From NCBI GenBank assembly GCA_021401465.1, contig JADDMT010000076.1:62001-126000 (forward strand): a stretch of 64,000 nucleotides of DNA, in the 5' to 3' direction. The notes beneath the pieces are model-generated. The model did no database searches. It worked only from the letters and a program-made list of their open reading frames with translations, and was not told the origin of the DNA. Shown piece by piece: positions 10,878 to 21,480 of the stretch (position 1 is its first letter; each line of letters begins with the position of its first letter). The translations under genes were made by a program, and so were the position numbers. The stretch comes from Teratosphaeria epicoccoides. Its lineage: Eukaryota; Ascomycota; Dothideomycetes; Mycosphaerellales; Teratosphaeriaceae.

Positions 10878-11516
10878 ATGACCAGCGCGCACGTATTCCA
10901 TCAAAGTGAAGACTGGCCTGAGCTCGAACACCCAAAAGGTCATCGCGCTGCTTACGTCAGCGACTGGAGCCCGCCCTCGCAGACTCAGGCGACCCAGGAC
11001 CTCGATAAAGAGCAGCAGATACGACAAGCCGAGCACTCTCAACATTCCAGCGATGCTCAACGCCTGCAGTGCACGGAAATCCCGCAAGCATCAAGCAGAT
11101 TGGCCCTGATGTCCTTAAGAGAGACAGTGAAAGACGCGAAAGCTGGAAAAGGACCGTCCAAGGCCAGGCACGAAGATCCGCGGAAGGCTGCCCTGCTAGA
11201 GAAGAAGCAGAAGGAGCGAGATGCAAGATCGGCTAAGCAAGAAGCTGACGAACACACCAAGCAACATATGCGTACGGAACTAGCCGAAAAGAATGCCAAA
11301 AAGGCCGCAGACAAGAAGCACCGTGATCAGGGGTTTGCAAGACTCAGATCGTGGACGCTGAAGACTGCATTTCGGATGATCGGTCGAGCTTCAGGAGGAG
11401 ATAGTGCTTTTGCGTTGACTCCGCGTTGGTCCTGCGTGGATGAGAGTGTGAGCCCTGTAAGTAGCGAAGGGATAAGTAGCGAAGCAGGTCTCATGTATGT
11501 GTGGCTTCAGAAGTAG
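10878..11516 (+). CDS. Hypothetical protein with charged coiled-coil segment
   Basis: Uninterrupted frame of 212 residues from the ATG at 10878, which has a good context (gaccATGa). The first 75 residues are polar and Gln/Ser-rich. From about residue 95 to 165 the sequence is dominated by Lys, Glu, Ala, Arg and Asp (for example LLEKKQKERDARSAKQEADE), predicting a long helix or coiled coil. The tail is Ser-rich. No signal peptide, membrane segment or known domain was recognised. It sits between the hydrolase-like gene and a convergent membrane-protein gene. It may be a lineage-specific protein; the long open frame and biased composition support coding, but homology is untested. Confidence 0.5.
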   Translation: MTSAHVFHQSEDWPELEHPKGHRAAYVSDWSPPSQTQATQDLDKEQQIRQAEHSQHSSDAQRLQCTEIPQASSRLALMSLRETVKDAKAGKGPSKARHEDPRKAALLEKKQKERDARSAKQEADEHTKQHMRTELAEKNAKKAADKKHRDQGFARLRSWTLKTAFRMIGRASGGDSAFALTPRWSCVDESVSPVSSEGISSEAGLMYVWLQK

Positions 11517-11712
11517 CTGCGTCTCGGCTGGACTGCAGGTATGAGCGCGTCTTGGCTGCTTCGTGAGGATCTTGATAGAAGGCAAGGCCATTTCACAGAC
11601 GGCGACTAAACGGATTTTGAGGAGCATTTCCGCGAGGGATCTTGGTGGTAATACTCTGTGCGACTACGATCACGCTCGCACATTCCTCCCACTGTCGAAA
11701 CTCGCGGCAGCC

Positions 11713-13320
11713 CTACTCACTCATCATCTCCTGCTCCTCCCCAATCCTTTCCCGGATCCACATCACATAGCCCAGTTGCTTCGGATGCGCCACAGACTTA
11801 TACACCCTACTCCCCTTGACACCCTCCGCCGCATGAGCTGTCTGCTTTAGTGCCCTTCCCACCTCCTCATACCTCGCCCTATTACTTTCAACAAACTCCT
11901 TCACCTGGCCAAAGGCCGTCATCACATCCACCTCACCAAGCATCCGCCTAATCTCATCCGGCCGCGTCCACTTGCAATATGGCGAGCGATCTTCTTCCTG
12001 CTCGGCCCCGCCAGGCACGACAGGGAACTCCTGTTGAGCCTTGCATTCCATCTCCCAATTCTCCAGCTCCACCTCGATCAGCGCACAGAGTCCCTCGCGA
12101 CGCATCTTTGCACCTTTCAGAAAGCCCTCGAGGTCGTGATTCTTCGCGACGAGCTCTCCGAGAACAGACTCCTGCACTCTGACATGCTTTCGCAGCAGGT
12201 GAGCGACAGAACTGAGGGAGGTGAGCTCGTAAGAGCCTGGTATGGGCAGGACCGTTACCCAGAAATCCCACAATGACACGATCCACGAGTAGCCGCCCCA
12301 CCGCTGGAGTTTGCCGTCGAGATCAGCGATGAGACGTTGCAACCACTGTTTCTGACCAGTGAGAAAGTCCACATTGCCTTCGCCCAGAAGACTTGGTTGC
12401 TCTCTCATCATGCCAGCGTCGACGAGATACTCGTGCGAAAGCCTGTACAAATCGCTCGAAAACTCCAACCAGTCTTTATCATGATCGACCTGCACGAAGA
12501 CGGCCTTGGCATCTTCATATATGCTCTCGATGGCGGCGCTTGTTTGAGCGACGTGGCGGCTGTCCAGATCCCATCGCGTGGCTGACTCGAGTCCTAGTAG
12601 ATTGTCGGGAGGTGCGATCCTCGCTGCTTCAATCGAGGAGCCATGCTTCGAGTTCCACAGTATAACAATCATCGATATAATGCCGAACATGATAAGTAAT
12701 GTTCGAAGCATTGCGTCACGGAGTGGACGGGACTGAGGTTTCTGCGACCAGGACTCGCGCTCCATATGCTCATTATCGTCAAAATCTTCATGCTGCAGGA
12801 GATCTCTCGCTTTTGCAGCATACGCACGAGCTTCGGCTAGTTCCTGAGACCTCGCTCTCTCATTCGCATCCATGGCAAGCGATATGGCCCGGTGCTGAGG
12901 GTCTGACAGCACGCCGCCAAATTGTCGAAGTCGCAAACCCTCTTCCGATACTCCACCATGAGGTCTCAGAGCCCTCGGTGCCGCGCGTCCGGCACGCTTC
13001 TGCATCATCATCTGGAGCCGCTCAAAGCCTTCTCCTTCCATCTGCAGTCGTCGCAAGATCCCCTTCTCCGCTCTTGCCCTTGCGTCCACAGCTATACGTC
13101 GGACATGTTCCTTCGAGTTGTCCGACAGCTCTTCTCGGGGCGTTTGCTCGTCCTCGCTTTCTTTCTCCGACTCATCTATCTGCTCACGCCTGTACTCACC
13201 ATAATCATCCTCTTTGTCCCAGTATCTACCCTCGCCTTCGGCGTCATCTTCACTCGGAGGTGTCAAAGAATAACCTTGATCTTCTCCCTCTTCATCATAG
13301 TATTCGCGATCGTACGGCAT
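11713..13320 (-). CDS. Hypothetical acidic single-pass membrane protein
   Basis: Uninterrupted frame of 535 residues. The N-terminal 65 residues are strongly acidic and Tyr-rich (DREYYDEEGED). A helical charged region follows up to residue 200. One clear transmembrane segment lies at about 204-222 (MLRTLLIMFGIISMIVILW), flanked by Arg on the N-terminal side. The C-terminal 310 residues look helical with many Glu/Lys/Trp positions and could be coiled coils. There is no signal peptide, so a type II or nuclear-envelope/ER topology is possible. I do not recognise the family. The 3' end lies about 200 nt from the convergent coiled-coil gene. Confidence 0.72.
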   Translation of the reverse strand: MPYDREYYDEEGEDQGYSLTPPSEDDAEGEGRYWDKEDDYGEYRREQIDESEKESEDEQTPREELSDNSKEHVRRIAVDARARAEKGILRRLQMEGEGFERLQMMMQKRAGRAAPRALRPHGGVSEEGLRLRQFGGVLSDPQHRAISLAMDANERARSQELAEARAYAAKARDLLQHEDFDDNEHMERESWSQKPQSRPLRDAMLRTLLIMFGIISMIVILWNSKHGSSIEAARIAPPDNLLGLESATRWDLDSRHVAQTSAAIESIYEDAKAVFVQVDHDKDWLEFSSDLYRLSHEYLVDAGMMREQPSLLGEGNVDFLTGQKQWLQRLIADLDGKLQRWGGYSWIVSLWDFWVTVLPIPGSYELTSLSSVAHLLRKHVRVQESVLGELVAKNHDLEGFLKGAKMRREGLCALIEVELENWEMECKAQQEFPVVPGGAEQEEDRSPYCKWTRPDEIRRMLGEVDVMTAFGQVKEFVESNRARYEEVGRALKQTAHAAEGVKGSRVYKSVAHPKQLGYVMWIRERIGEEQEMMSE

Positions 13321-13702
13321 TGAGTGCGATGTATGAGTCTGGCTGTGTGAAATGATTTCAGCATACGTCGTGAATACACTGGATTGAACGAGATTTCCAC
13401 GGCTCTAGACTCAGATGTATCGCGAGTCGCGTGAGTGTTCTTTGCAGCGCAGGTGCAAACAGAATGACAAGCCTGCAAACGTCAACAATGAAACATTCTG
13501 CATTCCTTACGGGCCCTTGCATGGTAGCTTGCTACACGCTGGACAAGCGAATGTGCCACCATTCTCTGTGATCACCTGCTTGATACTCATCTGGCCGACG
13601 CCACCGTCCAAGATCAACCTGCATGGGACATTAACACTGGTATCGCCAATAGTTACCACAGCCGTCACTCATGGTACCATGCAGCAAAATCGAGCTCCAG
13701 CC
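13321..13702. other. Intergenic, no gene seen
   Basis: Spacer between two minus-strand genes, holding the promoter of the membrane protein gene and the 3' end of the F-box gene. No RNA or repeat was seen. Confidence 0.5.
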
Positions 13703-15034
13703 TCACACGACTGAGCCAGAATCAGTCCCGAGCAGGATGACCTGTTTGCTTCCGCACCTCTTGACGGATTTCGAATGCTCGTCAGTGAAAGACATGATAG
13801 CCTTAAACACGACCTGCTTCATTTTCCCCTTCTTGACATCTCTCATCTCCTTGATGGACGGGCGGCCTGAAGAGGACGAAGCTGGCAGAACTGACAATGC
13901 AGCCTCGGCCAGGAAGCCAAGCGTGATACCCGTATCGCAAGAAAGCTTTGCGCAGGCGGACGGCTCATGTTCGTCAATATCGCCATGTACCGAATCCAGC
14001 AGATATGACTGCTCATAGACGAAACCCTGCATGGCGCAAACCGGTGGCTGGGTGATGTATAGATCCTCGTACTTCAAGACCGCATTACAAGGACTTGTCT
14101 TCTGCAGTGCAGTCGCTGGCCAAGGATCATTTGACAAAGCACCTCTGTTTGATCCTAGGCCTCCCCTGAGACCCTCAAAGATAGATCGTGCTCTGGGTCT
14201 GCGCCTACGCGATGGATCATCTGACCGCAGCTCAAGTGCAGCCTCCCGTGTCATAGCCAACTCAATCCATTGACCTCGATCTAGCGGCTCCCCAAGCCTG
14301 CTTGAGAGGCCCGGGAAAGATATAGGAAGGAGCTCGAAGTCGGCTGCCGGCTTTCGAAACAGTGGATATGCGAATAGATGGAGCCGCAGCTGTGGCGATG
14401 CCTTGATGGCATCGTTCCAAGCACGATCTACCCGGCGCAAGTTCAGTATGTCGCGAGTTTCGATCCAAGTGAGTATGTATTCAAGCAATTCAGTCGTGCC
14501 GAAGACTTTGGAGACAGCGCAATCGGTAGCATAGCATTCGTGAGGTGAAAGAGCTGTGGATGGCCCTCGCGCTGAAGGCTTGGCAGCTTCTCCTTCCAAC
14601 TCTAACAAGGTCGGTGGAGGGGCATTTGAGATACTTAACATCGAAGATCCGAGTTTAGGACAATTGGGAGCAAAAGTCGATTTGGCAACGGGATTAGAAT
14701 TCCCGTTTCGATCGGTATCCGAGAAGCGTCTCGCCCGCCGCTCATTCGCTGTGGCTGCTGCTGGTCGCTCAATCAGACGCCAAAGGCCACTGCGATTGTG
14801 CTCCCCAGTCGATGCTAGGTGTGATGTCGCTGGACTTGCTTGTATGTCCATATGACCTGAGGATCCTGCCAGCTGATCGTCAAGGTGCAAGACACTGTTC
14901 ATTTGTTCGATGAGCGGGTCTACGGGTTGCTCTGCTGCAGTATTGTCCAACCGTGAAGCTTGGGAATTGTCAGACGCATGCTTGGATACCTCTGACCCAT
15001 CCGACGCAGCAACATTGTCGTTGTTCCCGGTCAT
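13703..15034 (-). CDS. F-box protein
   Basis: Single-exon protein of 443 residues. The first 170 residues are low-complexity and Ser/Asn/Ala-rich. An F-box-like motif lies at about 177-221: VFGTTELLEYILTWIE, then DILNLRRVDRAWNDAI and SPQLRLHLF. This is the usual L-x(n)-I-L-W spacing of fungal F-box proteins that recruit substrates to SCF (Skp1-Cul1) ubiquitin ligases. The remaining 220 residues have no repeat (WD40/LRR) that I can name and presumably hold the substrate-binding part. It is similar in style to the many small F-box proteins of Dothideomycetes. Its substrate cannot be inferred. It is divergent from the micropeptide gene at 15851. Confidence 0.75.
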   Translation of the reverse strand: MTGNNDNVAASDGSEVSKHASDNSQASRLDNTAAEQPVDPLIEQMNSVLHLDDQLAGSSGHMDIQASPATSHLASTGEHNRSGLWRLIERPAAATANERRARRFSDTDRNGNSNPVAKSTFAPNCPKLGSSMLSISNAPPPTLLELEGEAAKPSARGPSTALSPHECYATDCAVSKVFGTTELLEYILTWIETRDILNLRRVDRAWNDAIKASPQLRLHLFAYPLFRKPAADFELLPISFPGLSSRLGEPLDRGQWIELAMTREAALELRSDDPSRRRRPRARSIFEGLRGGLGSNRGALSNDPWPATALQKTSPCNAVLKYEDLYITQPPVCAMQGFVYEQSYLLDSVHGDIDEHEPSACAKLSCDTGITLGFLAEAALSVLPASSSSGRPSIKEMRDVKKGKMKQVVFKAIMSFTDEHSKSVKRCGSKQVILLGTDSGSVV

Positions 15035-15850
15035 GTCTGCCAGTATTGGCTGGACAAGGCTGCTGCCTGGTTGGTATATGGACTCGATTATGAATGCGGC
15101 CGCTACACACTATTAGGTCTTGCCAAGCAACTAAATGAATCTCACAGACAAGTGCTCAAATGATTGATATGCTTTTCCAGAGTCATCTCAAGGTACTCGA
15201 GAGAGAAAGTGGCGCCCAAGCGGACACTGCCGGCGCTAAACCCATCATCGCGCCCGCAACATGTGAAAGTTCCACATGTTTATATTGTGCCTCTTCCATC
15301 GCGACCGCCATCACACGCCTCAGCAAGAGCGTGTATGGCCAGGTTGAATTTTGGGAACTGTGAAATTGTAGACAAGGTAGGTGCGTCATGCAACAAGAAG
15401 ACCCAGCCAAAACGCGACTCCAGCCACTCGCATCCCCAGCCTCGTCTTGCGCCAGCACGCCCAACCACACTACAACGAGATAAAGAAAACCCACGGGTGC
15501 CGTGAGTGTTGTTCTGGTTCACATCTCGCACTTACAAAGTTCTTGTTCGGTTCACATTGCTTTTCGGCAATCCATCAACCGAAGAGTAGCAGTGCGACAA
15601 GCATTACTCAGAATCTCAGCAACCAGCAGCTCGCTACAGCAAGACAGTACAACACCTTCACGAAACTAGCTACCACATACATCGACCTCACGAGGTTCGA
15701 TCTGCAACCACGAGCCAGATCAACACCTGCAAACCTCCTCAACCACCAAATCAAAGCAACAGAGGCCATCAAGTTACTCGGCTCCCACTCAGGAGCTCCT
15801 GAGCTAGCAATCGGAACTTCTCGCCGAACGACACCAACCTCGTAGACAAG
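15035..15850. other. Divergent intergenic region, possible long 5' UTR
   Basis: Lies between the F-box gene (-) and the micropeptide ORF (+). Several overlapping short ORFs (for example 15381-15845 on +) have no recognisable product and could be upstream ORFs in a leader. Confidence 0.45.
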
Positions 15851-15997
15851 ATGCAACGCAATCTCGTCATATTCGTAATCATCATTGTCCTCTTTATCGT
15901 ACTCGCCTTGATAGGATTTGGGATATACTGGGCTCAAACGGGCTTCAACCGGTCGGCAGGCGGTGGTACTAGCAGTGGAGGGTCTGAAGACGTTTGA
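15851..15997 (+). CDS. Predicted 48-residue single-pass membrane micropeptide
   Basis: A short ORF, ATG at 15851 and TGA at 15995, encodes 48 residues. A basic start (MQRN) is followed by an almost unbroken hydrophobic helix at about residues 5-26 (LVIFVIIIVLFIVLALIGFG). A short polar, Gly/Ser-rich tail ends with acidic EDV. The pattern fits a one-pass membrane miniprotein with its C-terminus free. The hydrophobic run uses varied Ile/Leu/Val/Phe codons rather than a simple repeat, which argues for selection at protein level. The opposite strand carries an overlapping 165-residue ORF without recognisable features. Function unknown. RNA or peptide evidence is absent, so this is a moderate call. 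Confidence 0.5.
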   Translation: MQRNLVIFVIIIVLFIVLALIGFGIYWAQTGFNRSAGGGTSSGGSEDV

Positions 15998-16281
15998 AGA
16001 ATGGAGTGACTGTTGATCGGACGACGAAGACTGTTGGATGAGCGTTGAACATGCATAGGGACGGCGTTGTCGGAATAAATGGGTTTGGAGATGGGTTTTA
16101 GGCATAGCGGCAGGTGCTGGAAATCTTTATATTCTGCTCCGGGAAGAAGCAGTGGTCGACAAGGAAGCCACGAGGGCGACGATGTTCATGTAATGAGACA
16201 CTGCCGCCAGATTGGGCAGGCGTAGGATACCCGTCAAGCTCCCAATAGCTTGAGCATAACCGCAACACGAACCGCACATCA

Positions 16282-16980
16282 TCATGCAACCTCTACTCCT
16301 CCCTCAAACATCCACTCTATCTCCCTCCTCTGCTCCTCCGTTACCAAAATCTCCATCTTCTCCTTCATCAAAGAGTCGTGATCCGCAAACTCGATCCCCG
16401 GCACGACGACCTCAGAGATCAACAGACCTTCCTCACTCTTCTCCTCTCCCTCCTCATCAGGCAGCAAATACGAGCACTTATACTTCCCCCCATCCACAAT
16501 CCACTGCAAACTCTCCCCTCTCTCCACATCCTGACCAACCACAAATGTCTCCATCCTCGCCTTCCCATTCCACCTCTTCTCCTCTTCCGTCCGGTCCTCA
16601 CCTCCACACCCACCAAGCGTATTCTCCGACGCGACCTCATCAGCATGTAGACTCACATACCGCCCTCTGCCCTTATGCAGCGTATGTACTGTTCGCCCTC
16701 TAGTCCTATGAAAGTGCCCCAAAGGCGACTTAGGCGTGAGATAGTAATGTATCGTAGTCATAGCACTCCTCGTATCATCTTCGCTCGTCTCCTTTGCGAG
16801 AGGGTTTGGTATGCGCAACTTATCACTGTCTGTCTCGACGGAGTGACCACTTTCGGCATGTGGTTGGAGTTGCAGCTTGTCGATAATGGCTTGAGCTGGT
16901 TGGGACTCTGAGGCCGGAGCCCTCTTGGGGTCGAAGATATGTTTGAGAGGGGCGATACTCGGGTCTATTGAGGGTCCCAT
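16282..16980 (-). CDS. DUF985 / Cupin_5 family protein
   Basis: Single-exon protein of 232 residues matching the Cupin_5 (DUF985) family. An N-terminal helix (AIIDKLQLQPHAESGH) leads into the barrel: IHYYLTPKSPLGHFHRTR, TVHTLHKGRGRYVSLHADE, METFVVGQDVERGESLQWIV, KYKCSYLLPDE and ISEVVVPGIEFADH. The HFHR and TVHTLHKG blocks are family hallmarks. The active role is not established; structures show a cupin pocket. The protein lacks a signal peptide, so it is probably cytosolic. An acidic linker (EEGEEKSEE, about residue 180) is inserted in a loop. The start is the ATG at 16980; an upstream short exon cannot be excluded because the first 30 residues are not conserved-looking. Confidence 0.85.
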   Translation of the reverse strand: MGPSIDPSIAPLKHIFDPKRAPASESQPAQAIIDKLQLQPHAESGHSVETDSDKLRIPNPLAKETSEDDTRSAMTTIHYYLTPKSPLGHFHRTRGRTVHTLHKGRGRYVSLHADEVASENTLGGCGGEDRTEEEKRWNGKARMETFVVGQDVERGESLQWIVDGGKYKCSYLLPDEEGEEKSEEGLLISEVVVPGIEFADHDSLMKEKMEILVTEEQRREIEWMFEGGVEVA

Positions 16981-17667
16981 GGCAGCTGTCAGTTATGGTG
17001 TCAGTGCGATCGCTGCTTGAAGATTGTACTTCAGTGAGGAGCTGCTTGGAAACGAAGCAGGAAGGAGCGGCGGATGAGACATGGTAGGTACATGTAGTGT
17101 GTAGTCCAAATGCGCTCTGCTTATCCAAATCGGCTCACGCTCTTCTACCATAGCAGCAATCGAGAGGCTCGTCACGACGGATGGTGCAAATTGACATTGT
17201 GGTATTGCCAAGGTCGCATTCGCTGGTTCACTGACGAGAACCAATCGGAATGTACTTCCAGGCTGCTTCGTGCCAAGACCACCTCAATAGGCAACAAACG
17301 CGCGCTGCTCGGACACTGAAAGGATAGATATGGGAGTCAGGTACTTTTGACAGATTTCGTGATCTATATACATATACCAGGTCATCAAGCTGCAGCCTGC
17401 TTCGCCGCAAAGACAGCGCACAAATGCGTCACTATAAACCCAGAAGACCGCTTGCCAAGAGGGGTCGAGTCGAACAATCAAGTCGAACACTTAACACTTG
17501 CTTCGCGCGGGTCATGGCGCTGGCGCAGAGGCTTGCGTACATCACCGGTGTCGAGACTGACAAATGCGTAGTGGTTGGGGATCGTCGGGTCGCTCTTTAG
17601 GTTGCTCTTCTACAACGAAGAGGCGGAAAGGTTGGACGGACGCCGCAAAGTACGACGCCCACTATGG
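16981..17667. other. Intergenic, no gene seen
   Basis: Promoter region of the cupin gene and 3' flank of the copper-fist gene. Short ORFs only. Confidence 0.5.
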
Positions 17668-19401
17668 TTATTGCGACCATTCGGTAACAAAGTCTGGATT
17701 TGAGAAGTTTCGACTCACGTCGAATGGAGGCTGGAAGGCTGTGCCGTCATTAGGAACGCTCATTGACCCATCGGTCCACTGTTGGGTGGTGAACTCGAGA
17801 GTTTCGTCCATCGGTCCGAAATCGACACCTGCTGCACCAGGAAGCGTGTCTTTGCCGGAGCTGAAGATGGACGGGGAGCTCTCCATTTCAGGGAACAGCT
17901 GTCTCATAAGGTCGTCACTGTCGGTTGCTGTTGCGCTCCTTGTACCTAATGAGCGCGATGCTGGTCTGCCGTAAATGGATAGCCCAGGAGTGCGAGGCGA
18001 CATAGCTTTGGAAGCACCCGAATACATCTGCCAGTCATTATAGCCTGGCAGCGAGCTGTTGCCAAAGCTCATCAGATTGTCTGTACTCGCCGGATTGAGC
18101 CCATCGAACATCTGCCAGTCATTGTCCATTGTAGGCGAAGTAACGTCGATTGGTTTGAAGTCAGCGGGCAAGCTACGGCGATTTAAACCAGGTGAGCCCG
18201 GACCTGTCGCACCATTGAGTCCACCATCATCTTCCTGAATGCTTGGCATCGTGAAGCCATACAAGTCGTCCGTTGGCGGGAGCTCATCAATCTCGGACTG
18301 CGTACCCGATGAAGCGGCTGTCAAGGCTGGCTGCGCCGCGCCGGTGGCCTCGCTATTCGTAGGCCATGCTCCAAAATAGTTGTAGTGCGGGACGACAGAA
18401 GAGTCGGCTGACGGCACAGTGGACCAAGGGTCATAGGATGCATCGGCTATGGCAGACATTGGCTCAAGAGGAGCGAAGTCCAGTATGCCGGTGCCGGCCG
18501 ACTGCTGGCTTAGATTAGTCATGGAAGGACCGAGATTGCTGAAGTCAACGTCGGAGAACCTCACGTCGCTCATGCTGTTGGTAAAAGCCTCCGTGCCAGA
18601 GAGTTTAGGCGATGGCTGCTCGGATTTTGATTGTCGCCGAGCGGGTTGGAGTGGTGCGCCGTTTGCCGGTGGCGCGCACATGAAGGTGGAGAATTGGCCG
18701 CTGTTTTCCAGTGCAAGGCTGTCGACCGAGCGACGTGCCTTGGCCTTGACGCTCTGATCGCTGGAGTGTCGTGTCATTGGCAACTTGTACGGCATGCCGG
18801 ACTCATGTGCAGCATGATTCTTGCGATGGCACGGCTTGTGGTGGCCATTTTGAAAGACGGTTATGTGACCGTCGGACTTCGCGGACTCCAGCTTGGGCTT
18901 AACAGCTGGGCCATGAGGCGGCGTGCTGCTTTTGTCCTGATCAACTTCCTTCTTCAACAGCGCACAGCTGCATTTGCCTCCGTGAGGACAGCAGCAGCCT
19001 TGTTCTTCAGCGACAGCAGCCAGATGGGCTGCGTTCTGCTCTGCGCTATCGACGGGATGATCATCGTGAAATCCAGCCTTGGCCCTCTCTTCGGCCTCGC
19101 GGAGATGAATGCATTTCTCTTTGGGGTGGTGCGACCTCTGAGAATCGCCACAGTCGCATCCAACATGGGCCGATCTCTTCTTTCGTTCCTGTCGACAATG
19201 TTGACACTGGGTGACAGGTCTGCGAGAGCGGGTCTAACCGTCAGCAAGACCCTCAAGGCGCAGGTCAACATGAACGACAACTCACCGGCCTTTCTTGGGC
19301 ACTAAGGTGAGCTCGCGGTCGGTGTGTGTGCAGCCAGAGACTCGGTGTCCTTTGAGGCACGACTGGCACGCCCACTTCGAGCCATCTGCTTTGATCACCA
19401 T
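17668..19401 (-). CDS. Copper-fist transcription factor (AceA/Cuf1/GRISEA type), two exons
   Basis: The DNA-binding domain is split by an intron. Exon 1 is 19401-19286 and exon 2 is 19219-17668, with a 66-nt GT-AG intron, giving 555 residues. Residues 1-40 form the copper fist: C12-x2-C15-x8-C24-x-H26, the GHR at 18-20, and KKGRP at 36-40, which contacts the minor groove. QCQHCRQERKKRS follows. Further Cys clusters, G-C60-D-C62-G and C114-C115-C116-P-H with C122-S-C124, could bind Cu(I). A conserved block (FQNGHHKPCHRKNHAAHESG) precedes a long disordered Ser/Pro/Asp-rich activation region ending NPDFVTEWSQ. The family senses copper and switches on either copper detoxification (AceA/Ace1) or uptake (Mac1/Cuf1). 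The Cys-rich core downstream of the fist leans toward the detoxification type, but this is inference. Confidence 0.9.
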
Positions 19402-21480
19402 CCCGGAAGCTCCGGGCGTCGGTTGCGGGATTTTCGGTTCTACGCTCAGAGTGAGACGCAGGTAGCTTTACGCGTGGCGGCTGAAATCTTGATGAGAAGG
19501 CTGTCAAGGAGAAATTCAATCAAAGCGGACCTCCAGGCCTCGAGCGCGTTGGGTATCTCTGAACACTGTCATCCGGAACGCCTCGCTGTCGCTCGCGCCA
19601 AGAAGATTGGACGGGTAAGATGCTTGACAAGTCGTGTAGAGCGTAGAGTGTTCGGGCCTAGCACACCAGCAGAGGGCTGGTGGCCGTATAGATGGCCTTC
19701 GAGACAAGCGTAGGGCCGACCAAAATCGCTTGGCTTGCCTCACGACCTGGAGTTGGATGTTGAGAAGAAAGATTGAATTGAAACCGCCGGCCACTCAAGC
19801 AACCGGAGTAACCCCACCTGCTCGCGACTTTTGCTCAGGAATGCTCGGCTGCCGGACACGCACAAGCAACTACGGCATTCGCGCAGGCTACCTAGGTATA
19901 GACTAGCACGCGACTACCTGGATCGCACGTTAGGGCATCATCTCGAATGTCTCAGTGAATCCGGTGACGGCTCTACGGGTACCATAGCTTTGGTGCCCTT
20001 GCTCATAAGTCGTGTCAATGTAAGACAGAGCACACAGGCACCCGCTGTCTCTTATCGCGCCCGGTCCGTAAGAGCCACGGCTGAACCATGATACGACGGG
20101 CCTGGCCATCAAACCGAACCTTGCTTGTCTGGCTAGGCGCTGCATTTGCTAACATCCGGCTGTAGCATCCGAGTCAGACAGCCCAGAGCACACAGAGATC
20201 TGCGAGCGCTACTGCCAGCCATGCAGGTGCTCAGACTCGCAGGTGACGACCGGCCAAGAGGACTGCGCCCAAGTGCGACCTTGACGAACACCCTAACACC
20301 CTCCACACCGACAACACTGTACACAACGCTGGCATCACCTGCCTAGGCGGACACGCGCTATAAATAGGCGCAAACCTTGTGAGCTTAAAAAAGCTTGAGT
20401 CGCGCCACCTAACGAAGGAGCCGCCATCTTGGAGATGATGACAGCCACGATACAGTATGAGATCGGAATGGCCTTCCCGGAAACGTCAGTTTGACGTGGA
20501 GCACGCGATTGCGCAAAACTAGGGGAGAAATGGCAGTTGTGGACTGTCGCAAAGCTTCAAATCAAGAAAGCTGACGATGGTGACGAGTACGCCCCAGCGA
20601 TGGTCGGGAGCCTGAGGAGGATTGTACACGATGAAAGAAGTCTTAGCGCTACCGCAAAGCCTAAATAAAACCTCCGCACCGGCACTTCCGCTTGGGGTCG
20701 GGATTCCCATCAGACCTCTAGACTCGCTTGCAGAAGAGCTCATAACGAGTCAAGAAATCTATTCACTCCTTCCAATCTGATTTACGATAGGAGCGACGTT
20801 CAGAGATCACTCAGCCAGGTTGGAATTAAACTAAGCTCAAACCTTCGGTCCCGCTTACATGTCCACACGGGGGATGACGCACTCCTCTATTAAACATACA
20901 TGTATCTCCGCAGGAACTGGATGAGCAACCCTGGATTGGCTAAGCAGCCTGTGTGCTGGACGTGAGCTCCTCTGTAGGCTCAGCATCTCCCTCAGATCGC
21001 GTGAAGAAGAAGAAAGCCAGATGACAGCTCCTGGTACTGCAACATGTGCGCGAACCGACATCCTCTAAGCAAAATCTGGCCTCCACATCCACATCAAGGC
21101 CCAATCGGCAATTACGATCTACGGTGACAGCTGCAATCGTGTGTGCTTCTAAGTCTTCGAGGGCCTTGACAAAGAGGTCCCGCCCCCTAGGAGCGCCATG
21201 AAACCTATCCAAAGTGCTTCGGTCTCGGCCAGACTCTAGCAACAGCATCAGTAGTCTACCTGCGTGCTCGTGCCTATCAATCTGCCTTTTCGGAGCAGTA
21301 GTGAATGCAAAGCGTGGAATACCTGGATCGAGCTGTATGCCATCTACTCCCCCGGGGTGTAACTGCCCTGCTTCCTCGCCCCAACCTGGTCGGCTTCTTG
21401 CACAAGACAACCCAGGCCTCGCCTATCTGCAACAGTGTTCCACACAGCGCACAACACCAATCCACCCCTCCCCATCCACT
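19402..21480. other. Gene-poor 2.1-kb stretch
   Basis: No convincing gene. A TATAAATA box-like sequence lies at about 20359-20366, with no long ORF downstream. A minus-strand frame at 20940-21248 (102 residues from its first ATG) shows no known domain. No RNA gene was recognised. Confidence 0.5.

Noticed and set aside
20359..20366. TATAAATA box as promoter of a gene
   Set aside because: No ORF of useful length or spliced coding segment lies downstream within 500 nt.
20940..21410. Minus-strand 156-codon ORF downstream of PAN2
   Set aside because: It opens with TTG. The first ATG leaves 102 residues without a domain, hydrophobic pattern or splice support, so it is likely a chance ORF.
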